6,180 bases of DNA from Opitutaceae bacterium (GTDB lineage Bacteria; Verrucomicrobiota; Verrucomicrobiia; Opitutales; Opitutaceae): contig SXZN01000111.1 of NCBI GenBank assembly GCA_005787865.1, positions 1 through 6,180 on the forward strand. The letters are read 5' to 3'. The translations under genes and the position numbers were made by a program. Below are positions 1 to 6,142 of the stretch, piece by piece. Each line of letters begins with the position of its first letter. Positions within the stretch are counted from its first letter, which is position 1. The notes under the pieces are model-generated. The model had not been told where the DNA came from and searched no databases. It saw nothing but the letters and a program-made list of their open reading frames with translations.

Positions 1-438
1 CACGCGGTTTACCCGGTTCGACACGTCGCTTTTCAAGACGCCACGCCGGCTCGATTGGGAGCTGTCGCCACGGCGAATGATCGCACAATTTATAAATATT
101 TTCACCCAGGCGCATTTCCAACCTGTCAGTTAGTCATGGGCTTCACGCGCCTCGAGTCGGGCAGTGTGTGGAACACGATGCCGCCGCACACGCACTTGCG
201 GCGCTCGGAGGTTTATTGTTATTTTCAGGTGCCAGCGGCTCAGGCCGTCTTCCATTTCATGGGCGCGCCGGCCACGACGCGTCACTTGGTGGTGCGCGAT
301 CTCGAGGCGGTCCTTTCACCGCCATGGTCGATTCACAGCGGCGTCGGGGCTGCCGCCTATAGTTTCGTCTGGGGCATGGGCGGGGAAAACCAAGAATTTG
401 CCGACATGGATCCGGCCCCGGTGGCTAGCCTGAGCTAA
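1..438 (+). CDS. kduI: 5-keto-4-deoxyuronate isomerase KduI (4-deoxy-L-threo-5-hexulose-uronate ketol-isomerase), 3' part only
   Basis: This is the C-terminal 145 residues of a family whose usual length is about 278; the frame is open from the first base and the start lies outside the window. The TTG at 55 is an internal Leu codon, because homologous-looking sequence continues upstream of it (FQDATPARLG matches the family's run before the second cupin half). KduI is a cytoplasmic zinc isomerase that turns 5-keto-4-deoxyuronate, released from pectin or glycosaminoglycan by lyases, into 3-deoxy-D-glycero-2,5-hexodiulosonate. The metal site known from the E. coli enzyme (His-x-His, Glu, distal His) is intact: His codons at 187 and 193, Glu at 208 in PPHTHLRRSEVY, and His at 334 in SPPWSIHSGVG. 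The C-terminal WGMGGENQEFADMD block is also typical. The gene ends with TAA at 436-438, 3 bases before kduD, which makes the next pathway enzyme. Identification is firm; only the missing N-terminal half is unseen. Confidence 0.96.
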   Translation, partial: HAVYPVRHVAFQDATPARLGAVATANDRTIYKYFHPGAFPTCQLVMGFTRLESGSVWNTMPPHTHLRRSEVYCYFQVPAAQAVFHFMGAPATTRHLVVRDLEAVLSPPWSIHSGVGAAAYSFVWGMGGENQEFADMDPAPVASLS

Positions 439-441
439 CGC

Positions 442-1209
442 ATGAGCTCGATTCTCGATCGGTTTCGTCTCGACGGTAAAGTGGCGATTGTGACGGGGGC
501 CTCGCGCGGTCTCGGGGCGGCGATGGCGCAGGCGCTGGCGGAAGCGGGGGCCGATCTGGTCCTGGTTGCCCGCGGGGATATGGCCGCGCTGGAAAAATCC
601 ATCGCCGCGCTCGGCCGCCGGAGTATCACGGTCGCCGCGGATGTCGCCGCGCCGACTGCGGCCGCTAAAATTATGGCCGCGGCGGTGGCTGCTTTTGGGC
701 GGGCGGATATTTTAGTGAACAACGCCGGCATTATTCGCCGCGCCGGTTTTCTTGATTTTACCGAACAGGATTGGCAGGAAGTGCTCGATGTTAATTTGAG
801 CGGAGCCTTTCGACTGAGTCAGCATTTTGCGCGCGCGATTGTGGCGCGAAAAGGCACGGGCAAAATTATTCACCTCGCCTCCATGCTATCTTTTCAAGGT
901 GGGCTTCGCGTGGCTTCTTACACGGCGGCTAAAAGTGGTCTGAATGGTCTGACTAAACTCATGGCCAACGAGCTCGCGCCCTTGGGCATTAACGTCAATG
1001 CCATCGCTCCGGGTTATATGATCACGGACAACACGGCCGACATTCGCGCTGATGCTGCTCGTAACCAGTCTATTCTTGATCGCATCCCGGCCGCGCGCTG
1101 GGGGGCCCCGGCTGATTTGGCGGGAGCGATCGTTTTTCTAGCCTCACCGGCGGCGGATTATATGCATGGCCATACGCTGGCGGTCGATGGGGGTTGGTTG
1201 GCGCGTTAA
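442..1209 (+). CDS. kduD: 2-dehydro-3-deoxy-D-gluconate 5-dehydrogenase KduD (SDR family)
   Basis: This 255-residue classical short-chain dehydrogenase is close in length to E. coli KduD (about 253). It interconverts 3-deoxy-D-glycero-2,5-hexodiulosonate and 2-keto-3-deoxygluconate with a nicotinamide cofactor in the cytoplasm, the step after KduI. Visible motifs are the glycine-rich TGASRGLG at residues 18-25, NNAG at 93-96, Asn118, and the catalytic Ser147, Tyr160 and Lys164 (YTAAK) with the usual 13-residue Ser-Tyr spacing. KduD-specific blocks are strong: ASMLSFQGGLRVASYTAAKS, NVNAIAPGYM, the RIPAARWG block and the C-terminus AVDGGWLAR. The ATG lies 3 bases after the kduI stop and has only a poor purine stretch before it, which suggests translational coupling. 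Arg22 and Arg44 are basic where NAD-type SDRs usually have none or an acid, so cofactor preference may be NADP(H); this is an inference. By eye all 8 Phe codons are TTT. Confidence 0.95.
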   Translation: MSSILDRFRLDGKVAIVTGASRGLGAAMAQALAEAGADLVLVARGDMAALEKSIAALGRRSITVAADVAAPTAAAKIMAAAVAAFGRADILVNNAGIIRRAGFLDFTEQDWQEVLDVNLSGAFRLSQHFARAIVARKGTGKIIHLASMLSFQGGLRVASYTAAKSGLNGLTKLMANELAPLGINVNAIAPGYMITDNTADIRADAARNQSILDRIPAARWGAPADLAGAIVFLASPAADYMHGHTLAVDGGWLAR

Positions 1210-1215
1210 TTTTCT

Positions 1216-2436
1216 ATGAAAAAAACATTCTGTCGCTGCGCGTCGTTCATCTTGGCCATGACGCTGGCGGTCGCCGCGAGTGCTCTGACGGTCACCGTCA
1301 CGCATCAACTCCCTTCGGCGCGCCCCGCGGAAACGATTACGGTACCCTGGGCCGCCGTGGCGCGCGCCTTGCCCGGCGCCTTGTTGCAGCAGCTCGCCGT
1401 TAAAGATGCGACTGGTCGTAGCTTGCCTTATCAAGTGACGAATATTGCGCCTCAAGCCAAGGATCCCAGTGGCGCGGGCGTCGCTTACGGGGAGTTAATT
1501 TTCCAGCATGATTTTGCGGCGGGCGAAAAATCGGCCACCTTCACGATCGAAAAAATTTCTACGGTCGACCCCGTATTTCCGGTGCAAGTTTCTGCGCGTT
1601 ATGTACCGAAGCGGCTCGATGATTTTGCCTGGGAGAATGACAAGATTGGGCATCGCACCTATGGTCCCGCGCTCGCGGCGCCCGCGCTGCCGGGCATCAG
1701 TAAAGAGGTTTTAGTGACGAGCGGCCTCGATGTTTGGTGCAAGCGGGTCAGCTATCCCATTGTCGATCGTTGGTACAATAAAGGCCATGACCACTATCAT
1801 AAAGATGAGGGCGAAGGCATGGATATGTACCAAGTGGGGGCTTCCCGCGGCTGCGGCGGCACGGGGGTTTGGGTTAATCAGCAATTATATGTCAGCCGGA
1901 ACTATAAATCTTGGAAGGTCATCGCCAATGGTCCGATCCGGGCAATTTTTGAATTAACTTATGAGGCGTGGCCCGCGGCCGGCTTGATGGTTTCCAAGGT
2001 CAAACGCTTCACGGTCGATGCCGGTCATAATCTAGACCGGATTGAGAGTACCTTCACGGTGACCGGAGCAAAGGAAATCACCGTGGGTATCGGTCTGAAT
2101 AAGACCCCCACCGACAAGGGCCAGGAACCGCAGGTCACCCTCACGCCCAATCCGGCAGACGGGAGCTTCACCCAGTGGATCGTCCAAAAAACTAACGGGT
2201 CGCTCGGCACGGCGGTCATCGTGCCTGCCGGGTTACTCGGTTGGGCTGAGGACGAGCGCAATCACCTGCTGCTCGCCAAGGTCGCGACCGGTCAGCCGCT
2301 GCGCTATTATGCCGGGGCCGGCTGGTCCAAGGCCGGTGAATTCTCTACCCCGCAGGCTTGGCACGATTATGTGGCCGCTTGGGCAGCTCGGGCGGCTTGG
2401 CCGGTGCAAATTGTCCTCAGCCCCGCTAACAATTAA
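1216..2436 (+). CDS. secreted DUF4861-family protein of unknown activity
   Basis: This 406-residue protein has an Sec-type signal peptide: MKK, a hydrophobic stretch at about residues 11-22, and a probable cut after Ala23 (ASA-LTV). There is no Cys at the cut site, so it should be a soluble periplasmic protein rather than a lipoprotein. I recognise the DUF4861 family (associated with polyuronate loci) from its motif series: WENDKIGHRTYGPAL at 139-153, SGLDVWCKRVSYPIVDRWY at 169-187, the His/Asp/Glu-rich DHYHKDEGEGMD at 192-203 and GASRGCGGTGVW at 208-219. The remainder (about 220-400) is beta-rich by inspection. To my knowledge no reaction is firmly established. The dense invariant-looking His193, His195, Asp197, Glu198 and Glu200 suggest a metal or acid-base site, so an enzyme acting on uronic acid-containing oligosaccharides is plausible. 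The ATG lies 6 bases behind kduD with no good Shine-Dalgarno sequence, so it is probably co-translated. Codon choice becomes more C-ending after about position 2030. Confidence 0.85.
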   Translation: MKKTFCRCASFILAMTLAVAASALTVTVTHQLPSARPAETITVPWAAVARALPGALLQQLAVKDATGRSLPYQVTNIAPQAKDPSGAGVAYGELIFQHDFAAGEKSATFTIEKISTVDPVFPVQVSARYVPKRLDDFAWENDKIGHRTYGPALAAPALPGISKEVLVTSGLDVWCKRVSYPIVDRWYNKGHDHYHKDEGEGMDMYQVGASRGCGGTGVWVNQQLYVSRNYKSWKVIANGPIRAIFELTYEAWPAAGLMVSKVKRFTVDAGHNLDRIESTFTVTGAKEITVGIGLNKTPTDKGQEPQVTLTPNPADGSFTQWIVQKTNGSLGTAVIVPAGLLGWAEDERNHLLLAKVATGQPLRYYAGAGWSKAGEFSTPQAWHDYVAAWAARAAWPVQIVLSPANN

Positions 2437-2466
2437 GTCCAAGGTCCGCCTCAACCCCTGCGCTGC

Positions 2467-3807
2467 ATGACCACTATGGCTCCGTCCCCCTCCAGTCCCG
2501 TGATCGGCCAATACCGCTGGCGCATCTGCGCCGTGCTCTTCATGGCCACCACCATCAACTACATCGACCGGAATGTTTTCTCGTTTACGATGCTAGACCC
2601 CATCTTTCGCCACCAGATGCTGGGCATTCCGCTTGAAGTGCCCCTGACTGAGGCGGACATGGCGATATTCCGGGAGAAGATGAGCTTCTTGGATTCGATC
2701 TTCAAATACTGTTACGCCTTCGGCTTCTTGCTGGCCGGCTATATGATCGACCGCATCGGCATCCGCCGCGGCTATGCTGCTGGTATCACTGGTTGGAGCT
2801 TCGCGGCCGTCGGCCATGGCCTCGCGAGTTCCGTGCCCGGCATGGCCTGGGCGCGCGGCCTGCTGGGAGTTGGCGAGGCGTGCAATTTTCCCGCCGCCAT
2901 TAAAACTGTGTCCGAGTGGTTCCCCAAAAAAGAGCGCAGCTTTGCCACGGGCGTCTTCAACGCTGGCGCGAATGTCGGCATCATCCTCACCGCTATTTTC
3001 GTGCCGCTGATCATCGCCCAGTGGGGCTGGCGGGCCAGTTTCATCCTCACCGGCGCCGTCGGCATCCTCGTGCTCTTCTGGTGGCTGGCCGACTACCGCA
3101 AGCCTCATGAGCACCCCAAGGTCACGGCCGCCGAGCTCGCCCACATTCAGCAAGACGGAGCGCTCGACACTGAGCAGCCAGTCAAGTGGCGCGAGCTGAT
3201 CCGGTACCGCGCAACTTGGGCGTTCGCGATTCCGAAGTTTATGACCGATGCCATCTGGTGGTTCTACCTGACTTGGTTGCCCACTTTCTTCAACAGTAAC
3301 CCCGAGTTCACGACCAAGGTAGACTTGAAGCAAGTCGGTCTCCCGTTTCTTGTTATTTATTTAGTCTCGGACGGCGGCAGCATCTTCTTTGGCTGGCTGG
3401 CCACGAAATTCATCAGCCTCGGCTGGAGCGTGAATAAGGCCCGCAAGACCACCATGTTCATCTGCGCCGTCTCCGTCGTGCCCATCATCTTCGCTTCGAT
3501 CACCAGCAGCCTCTGGGTCGCCATTGCCCTCATCGCCCTCGCTACTGCAGCGCACCAAGGCTGGAGCGCTAATCTCTTCACGACCGTTTCCGACCAGTTT
3601 CCCCGCCGCGCGGTGGGTAGCGTGGTTGGCATCGGTGGCCTCGCTGGTGGCCTCGGCGGCGCGCTGCTGGCCGCCAAGGTCGGGTTCATCATCAACACCG
3701 GTGGCTACGTGCCGCTCTTCGCTATCGCGGCTTCCGCCTACCTCCTCGCGTTACTTGTTTTGCAGACTCTGTCGCCCAAGCTGGAAGCAGTCCGACTGGC
3801 GGAGTGA
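2467..3807 (+). CDS. MFS transporter, hexuronate/aldonate (ExuT/DgoT-like, anion:cation symporter) family
   Basis: This 446-residue inner-membrane protein has about 12 hydrophobic segments and resembles ExuT-type hexuronate:H+ symporters, so it is the likely uptake step feeding KduI and KduD. Segment 1 ends in NYIDRNV (Asp34, Arg35). Motif A between segments 2 and 3 is intact (GYMIDRIGIRRG, Gly91, Asp95, Arg96, Arg100, Arg101). The family signature GEACNFPAAIKTVSEWFPKK spans 136-155. Asp34, Arg35, Arg130 and Glu137 match in order and spacing the proton- and substrate-binding residues I recall for E. coli DgoT. The first periplasmic loop (about 41-77) is roughly 15 residues longer than usual. 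A charged cytoplasmic loop at about 211-245 separates the two halves. The chosen ATG has an alternative at 2476 (Met4); neither has a good ribosome-binding site. Substrate could be galacturonate, glucuronate or an unsaturated or keto-deoxy uronate; the sequence cannot say which. Phe codons are about 25 TTC to 8 TTT, unlike kduD and the receptor gene. Confidence 0.92.
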   Translation: MTTMAPSPSSPVIGQYRWRICAVLFMATTINYIDRNVFSFTMLDPIFRHQMLGIPLEVPLTEADMAIFREKMSFLDSIFKYCYAFGFLLAGYMIDRIGIRRGYAAGITGWSFAAVGHGLASSVPGMAWARGLLGVGEACNFPAAIKTVSEWFPKKERSFATGVFNAGANVGIILTAIFVPLIIAQWGWRASFILTGAVGILVLFWWLADYRKPHEHPKVTAAELAHIQQDGALDTEQPVKWRELIRYRATWAFAIPKFMTDAIWWFYLTWLPTFFNSNPEFTTKVDLKQVGLPFLVIYLVSDGGSIFFGWLATKFISLGWSVNKARKTTMFICAVSVVPIIFASITSSLWVAIALIALATAAHQGWSANLFTTVSDQFPRRAVGSVVGIGGLAGGLGGALLAAKVGFIINTGGYVPLFAIAASAYLLALLVLQTLSPKLEAVRLAE

Positions 3808-3808
3808 T

Positions 3809-3829
3809 CCGAGGCCTATTTGGCCGCGG
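3809..3829 (+). terminator. possible hairpin terminator or 3' stabiliser after the MFS gene
   Basis: CCG-A-GGCC-TATTT-GGCC-G-CGG can fold into a seven-pair stem with one A/G mismatch and a five-base loop. It starts one base after the MFS stop codon. No T-run follows, so it is not a standard intrinsic terminator; it could stabilise the upstream mRNA end or attenuate readthrough into the receptor gene. The pairing is seen directly and the role is inferred. Confidence 0.35.
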
Positions 3830-3834
3830 CTCGC

Positions 3835-3883
3835 TTGGGCTTATCGGTCATCGGTTAAATTAGCTCATTTGGTTAATTATGTA
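3835..3883 (+). promoter_or_regulatory. AT-rich promoter-like stretch upstream of the TonB receptor gene
   Basis: The 112-base gap between the MFS and receptor genes is the largest in the window and contains a strikingly AT-rich core (3853-3883) in a GC-rich background. Candidate elements are TTGGGC at 3835-3840 with AAATTA at 3857-3862 (16-base spacer), or TCGGTT at 3851-3856 with TAATTA at 3874-3879 (17-base spacer). Both are weak matches to a sigma-70 promoter. Together with the preceding hairpin this suggests the receptor may have its own promoter. Confidence 0.3.
3853..3879 (+). repeat. imperfect direct repeat GGTTAAATTA / GGTTAATTA
   Basis: GGTTAAATTA at 3853-3862 recurs as GGTTAATTA at 3871-3879, with starts 18 bases apart and differing by one A. 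It sits inside the AT-rich putative promoter region of the receptor gene. It might be a pair of regulator half-sites about two helix turns apart, or just chance similarity in AT-rich DNA. Confidence 0.3.
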
Positions 3884-3902
3884 CTGACCTCGGCTGGTGG
3901 TT

Positions 3903-3909
3903 AGGCAGG
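3903..3909 (+). promoter_or_regulatory. weak ribosome-binding site for the GTG start at 3920
   Basis: AGGCAGG ends 10 bases before the GTG at 3920. An in-frame TAG at 3902-3904 rules out any start further upstream except ATA at 3911, and the signal peptide begins right after the GTG, so this weak purine-rich site supports the GTG start. Confidence 0.35.
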
Positions 3910-3919
3910 TATAGTCAAC

Positions 3920-6142
3920 GTGGCTTTCATTTACACTGCACGGCATCATGGCCGATCACTCCAGCAGCTCTGCGGGTTGGTTGCATTCTGGGGTGCGAGC
4001 TCGCTTGCCGCCATCGCGCAGACGCCGGCCATTCACGTCGGGGAGCGCGCGGTTGCCTTGCCAAAATTATTAGTAATCGAGCACGCGGGAGATGATCAGT
4101 TTGATGCCACCGGCATGGGGGCAGTGGCAGAAGAGTTACGCAGTGCGCCGTTTTCTAATGAGCTGACCGAGGTCGATTTTACCGGCGAGGAGGGACTCGG
4201 CGTTGAAATCTCCGCCGAGTTGGCCGCGATCAGCAGTGCGTCGCCCGCCGCCGCGGCGGCCGGGGAAACCCGGCTGAACCTCCGAGGTTTTCCTGCCCCG
4301 ATCCTGCGCAATGGCTTCACGCAGCTGGGTATTCTAGAAACGCTGAACATTAATGAAATCATCGTGATTCAAGGCCCGCTCGTCCCGGTGTTGGGCCGCG
4401 CCGCCCCCGGCGGCATCCAGAATTTCTTGACCACTCGGCCGTCCGCCAAGGAACGCAATAAATTTGAGGCAGGGACGAGCTCGGAGAATCGCCAACGGGC
4501 GAGCTGGGAGTCAACCGGCGCCCTCGTACCTAAAAAAATCTGGCAGCGCTGGGCGGTCGATTGGTCCCGCAAGCTTGGCCCCGAGGAATTTGTGCGCGAA
4601 AATGATCTTACAGTGAGTGGCGCCGTGACGCTCAAGCATACGCGCGCGGCGAGCAGCTTGATCAGTGTTGATTACCGCCGCTACGACGGCAACCCCACCG
4701 CGGGCATTCCGGAATATAAATTGGCGGCGGGACAGTTGGTGCTCGGGCCGTACTTACCCTTGGCTCATTTTAATAATAACGGACCCGATGCGGGTATCCG
4801 GCGGCAAAGCCTCGTGGTCGGCGCGCAATTTGAAGGGCAAATCAATCGAACTTGGGCCCTGCGTGCGGCGGTTGAAGGCTGGTGGCGGGCGATCGATCAA
4901 GATCGGTTCACCGCGACGCAGTTGGTGCTCGCGACCGGTTTATTTGAAGGCACCCGCGAGCCGCGGCATATCGAGCAGCGCCAGCAGGCTTTGGCCACTC
5001 ATCTTGAATTTATCGGCCGTTTTCGCACCGCAGGGATCGAACACAAATTACTGAGCTACGTCGGGGCGACCTGGGGTGAATATGATCGGGCAGATCGCGC
5101 GTTGAGTCTCGCTGATCGGGCGGCGCTGCCACTCTCAGTCCGCGCCTTTAACCCCTTGGCCCCTGATTATTATTTCCCCGCCTACACGCCCGATCTTTAC
5201 GCGCGTCTCTTGACCGATCGGCAGGAGGCGGCCCGTTATACTTCGTGGGAACTCACCGATCGCGCGGCCTTTGATCGTGGCCGGACCGTGGTCACGGCGG
5301 GCCTTCGACTCGATCAAGTAAACCTAGCGGTGCAGGATCATAAACCAAATGCACTCTGGCCTCAGCTCAGCGATCATACGGGGCAATTGAGTTATCACAC
5401 GGGCGTCAATTATCAGTGGATCCCTCGGCGCGTCTTGCTCTTCGCCAGCGCCAGTACGGCCTTTGATCCCTCGACGCCCGTGGATGCCCGCTCGGGGAGA
5501 ATACAGCGCAATGAAACAACCCTAGGGTATGAGGGTGGGCTCAAGGGACGGGCGCTCGCGGGCAAGGTTGATTACTCCGCTTCATTATTTTTGCTCTATA
5601 ATCAGCATATCGCTCGCCGTAATCCGCTTTATGATGATCCCGTTTTAGACGCGGCCCAAACGCAGCCCCAGTTGGTGGCGGCCGGCGAGGAGCGTTTTAC
5701 TGGAGCGCGGGTTGATCTCCGTTATAAACTTACGCCCCGACTGACCGCGGCGCTGCGGGCGGTGCATCTTGCGGCCATTACCACGAAGTCGCCGTCGTTA
5801 GATCCTGAAGTGGGGCAACAACTGACGCGCCTGCCGGTCGACACCGCGACGGTGCAATTGCGTTATCTGCCACTGCTGGGCATGGCGGGATTTAGCAGCA
5901 GTGTCAGTTTCAGTTACATCGGTTCCTACGTGGCTAATTATGGGGATGCGAAGCATGCCTATCTCGCTTGGCCAAGTTATGGGCTGCTCACCCTCACCGG
6001 CGGCCACACGTGGAAGGTGGGCTCGCGGCGCTGCACCTTGGGGCTCAGTTTGCGCAATGCGCTGGCGCGGGATCTTGTTTCAAGCAACGCGCGGGTCGGA
6101 TCACCCCGCGAATTGGGTGGTTCCGTGCGCATCCTGTTTTAG
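3920..6142 (+). CDS. TonB-dependent outer-membrane receptor (siderophore-receptor-like plug and beta-barrel)
   Basis: This 740-residue protein begins with a signal peptide: Arg-rich start, a hydrophobic stretch at about residues 17-31, and a probable cut after Ala33 (AIA-Q). Residues about 46-54 (ALPKLLVIE) could serve as a TonB box. The plug covers about 80-175, with RLNLRGF at 118-124, NGFTQLGILETLNI at 131-144, the plug core IIVIQGPLVPVLGRAAPGGI at 147-166, and NFLTTRPS at 168-175. Residues 180-740 are alternating, aromatic-rich beta strands, and the chain ends in VRILF with the terminal Phe typical of BAM substrates. The protein acts in the outer membrane, taking up a ligand with energy from TonB-ExbBD. 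The plug resembles FecA/FhuA-type receptors rather than SusC, and no SusD partner gene is present. The neighbouring uronate genes suggest an oligouronide ligand, but an iron chelate is equally possible. The segment ahead of the plug core is short and unusual (DATGMG at 62-67, Ala-rich 107-114). The start is GTG. Phe codons are about 18 TTT to 8 TTC. Confidence 0.9.
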   Translation: MAFIYTARHHGRSLQQLCGLVAFWGASSLAAIAQTPAIHVGERAVALPKLLVIEHAGDDQFDATGMGAVAEELRSAPFSNELTEVDFTGEEGLGVEISAELAAISSASPAAAAAGETRLNLRGFPAPILRNGFTQLGILETLNINEIIVIQGPLVPVLGRAAPGGIQNFLTTRPSAKERNKFEAGTSSENRQRASWESTGALVPKKIWQRWAVDWSRKLGPEEFVRENDLTVSGAVTLKHTRAASSLISVDYRRYDGNPTAGIPEYKLAAGQLVLGPYLPLAHFNNNGPDAGIRRQSLVVGAQFEGQINRTWALRAAVEGWWRAIDQDRFTATQLVLATGLFEGTREPRHIEQRQQALATHLEFIGRFRTAGIEHKLLSYVGATWGEYDRADRALSLADRAALPLSVRAFNPLAPDYYFPAYTPDLYARLLTDRQEAARYTSWELTDRAAFDRGRTVVTAGLRLDQVNLAVQDHKPNALWPQLSDHTGQLSYHTGVNYQWIPRRVLLFASASTAFDPSTPVDARSGRIQRNETTLGYEGGLKGRALAGKVDYSASLFLLYNQHIARRNPLYDDPVLDAAQTQPQLVAAGEERFTGARVDLRYKLTPRLTAALRAVHLAAITTKSPSLDPEVGQQLTRLPVDTATVQLRYLPLLGMAGFSSSVSFSYIGSYVANYGDAKHAYLAWPSYGLLTLTGGHTWKVGSRRCTLGLSLRNALARDLVSSNARVGSPRELGGSVRILF
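4244..4263 (+). repeat. GC-only palindrome inside the receptor plug region
   Basis: A perfect 14-base palindrome, GCCGCCGCGGCGGC at 4247-4260, extends by two more pairs beyond one mismatch to 4244-4263. It lies in the receptor gene and encodes the five-alanine run at residues 110-114 just ahead of the RGF plug motif. It most likely reflects alanine codons (GCC then GCG) rather than a regulatory site. Confidence 0.4.

Noticed and set aside
55..57. TTG as a start codon for a short cupin-like gene.
   Set aside because: The frame is open back to base 1 and the upstream residues continue the KduI family sequence, so the TTG is an internal Leu codon of a gene cut by the window edge.
435..731. Open frame of 98 codons on the minus strand, opposite the kduD start.
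   Set aside because: The Ala-rich product mirrors the alanine- and glycine-rich codons of kduD and has no recognisable motif.
2593..3333. Long open frame of 246 codons on the minus strand, opposite the MFS gene.
   Set aside because: It lies wholly opposite a well-supported transporter gene, its product is low in hydrophobic order and rich in Gly, Asp, Glu and Arg, and it shows no family motif. It is a by-product of C-ending codons on the + strand.
3808..3919. Riboswitch or small RNA in the gap before the receptor gene.
   Set aside because: The gap is short, with only one small hairpin and no conserved riboswitch core that I can recognise.
4247..4260. The GC palindrome as a regulator binding site or replication element.
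   Set aside because: It lies inside the receptor coding region and is fully explained by five consecutive alanine codons.
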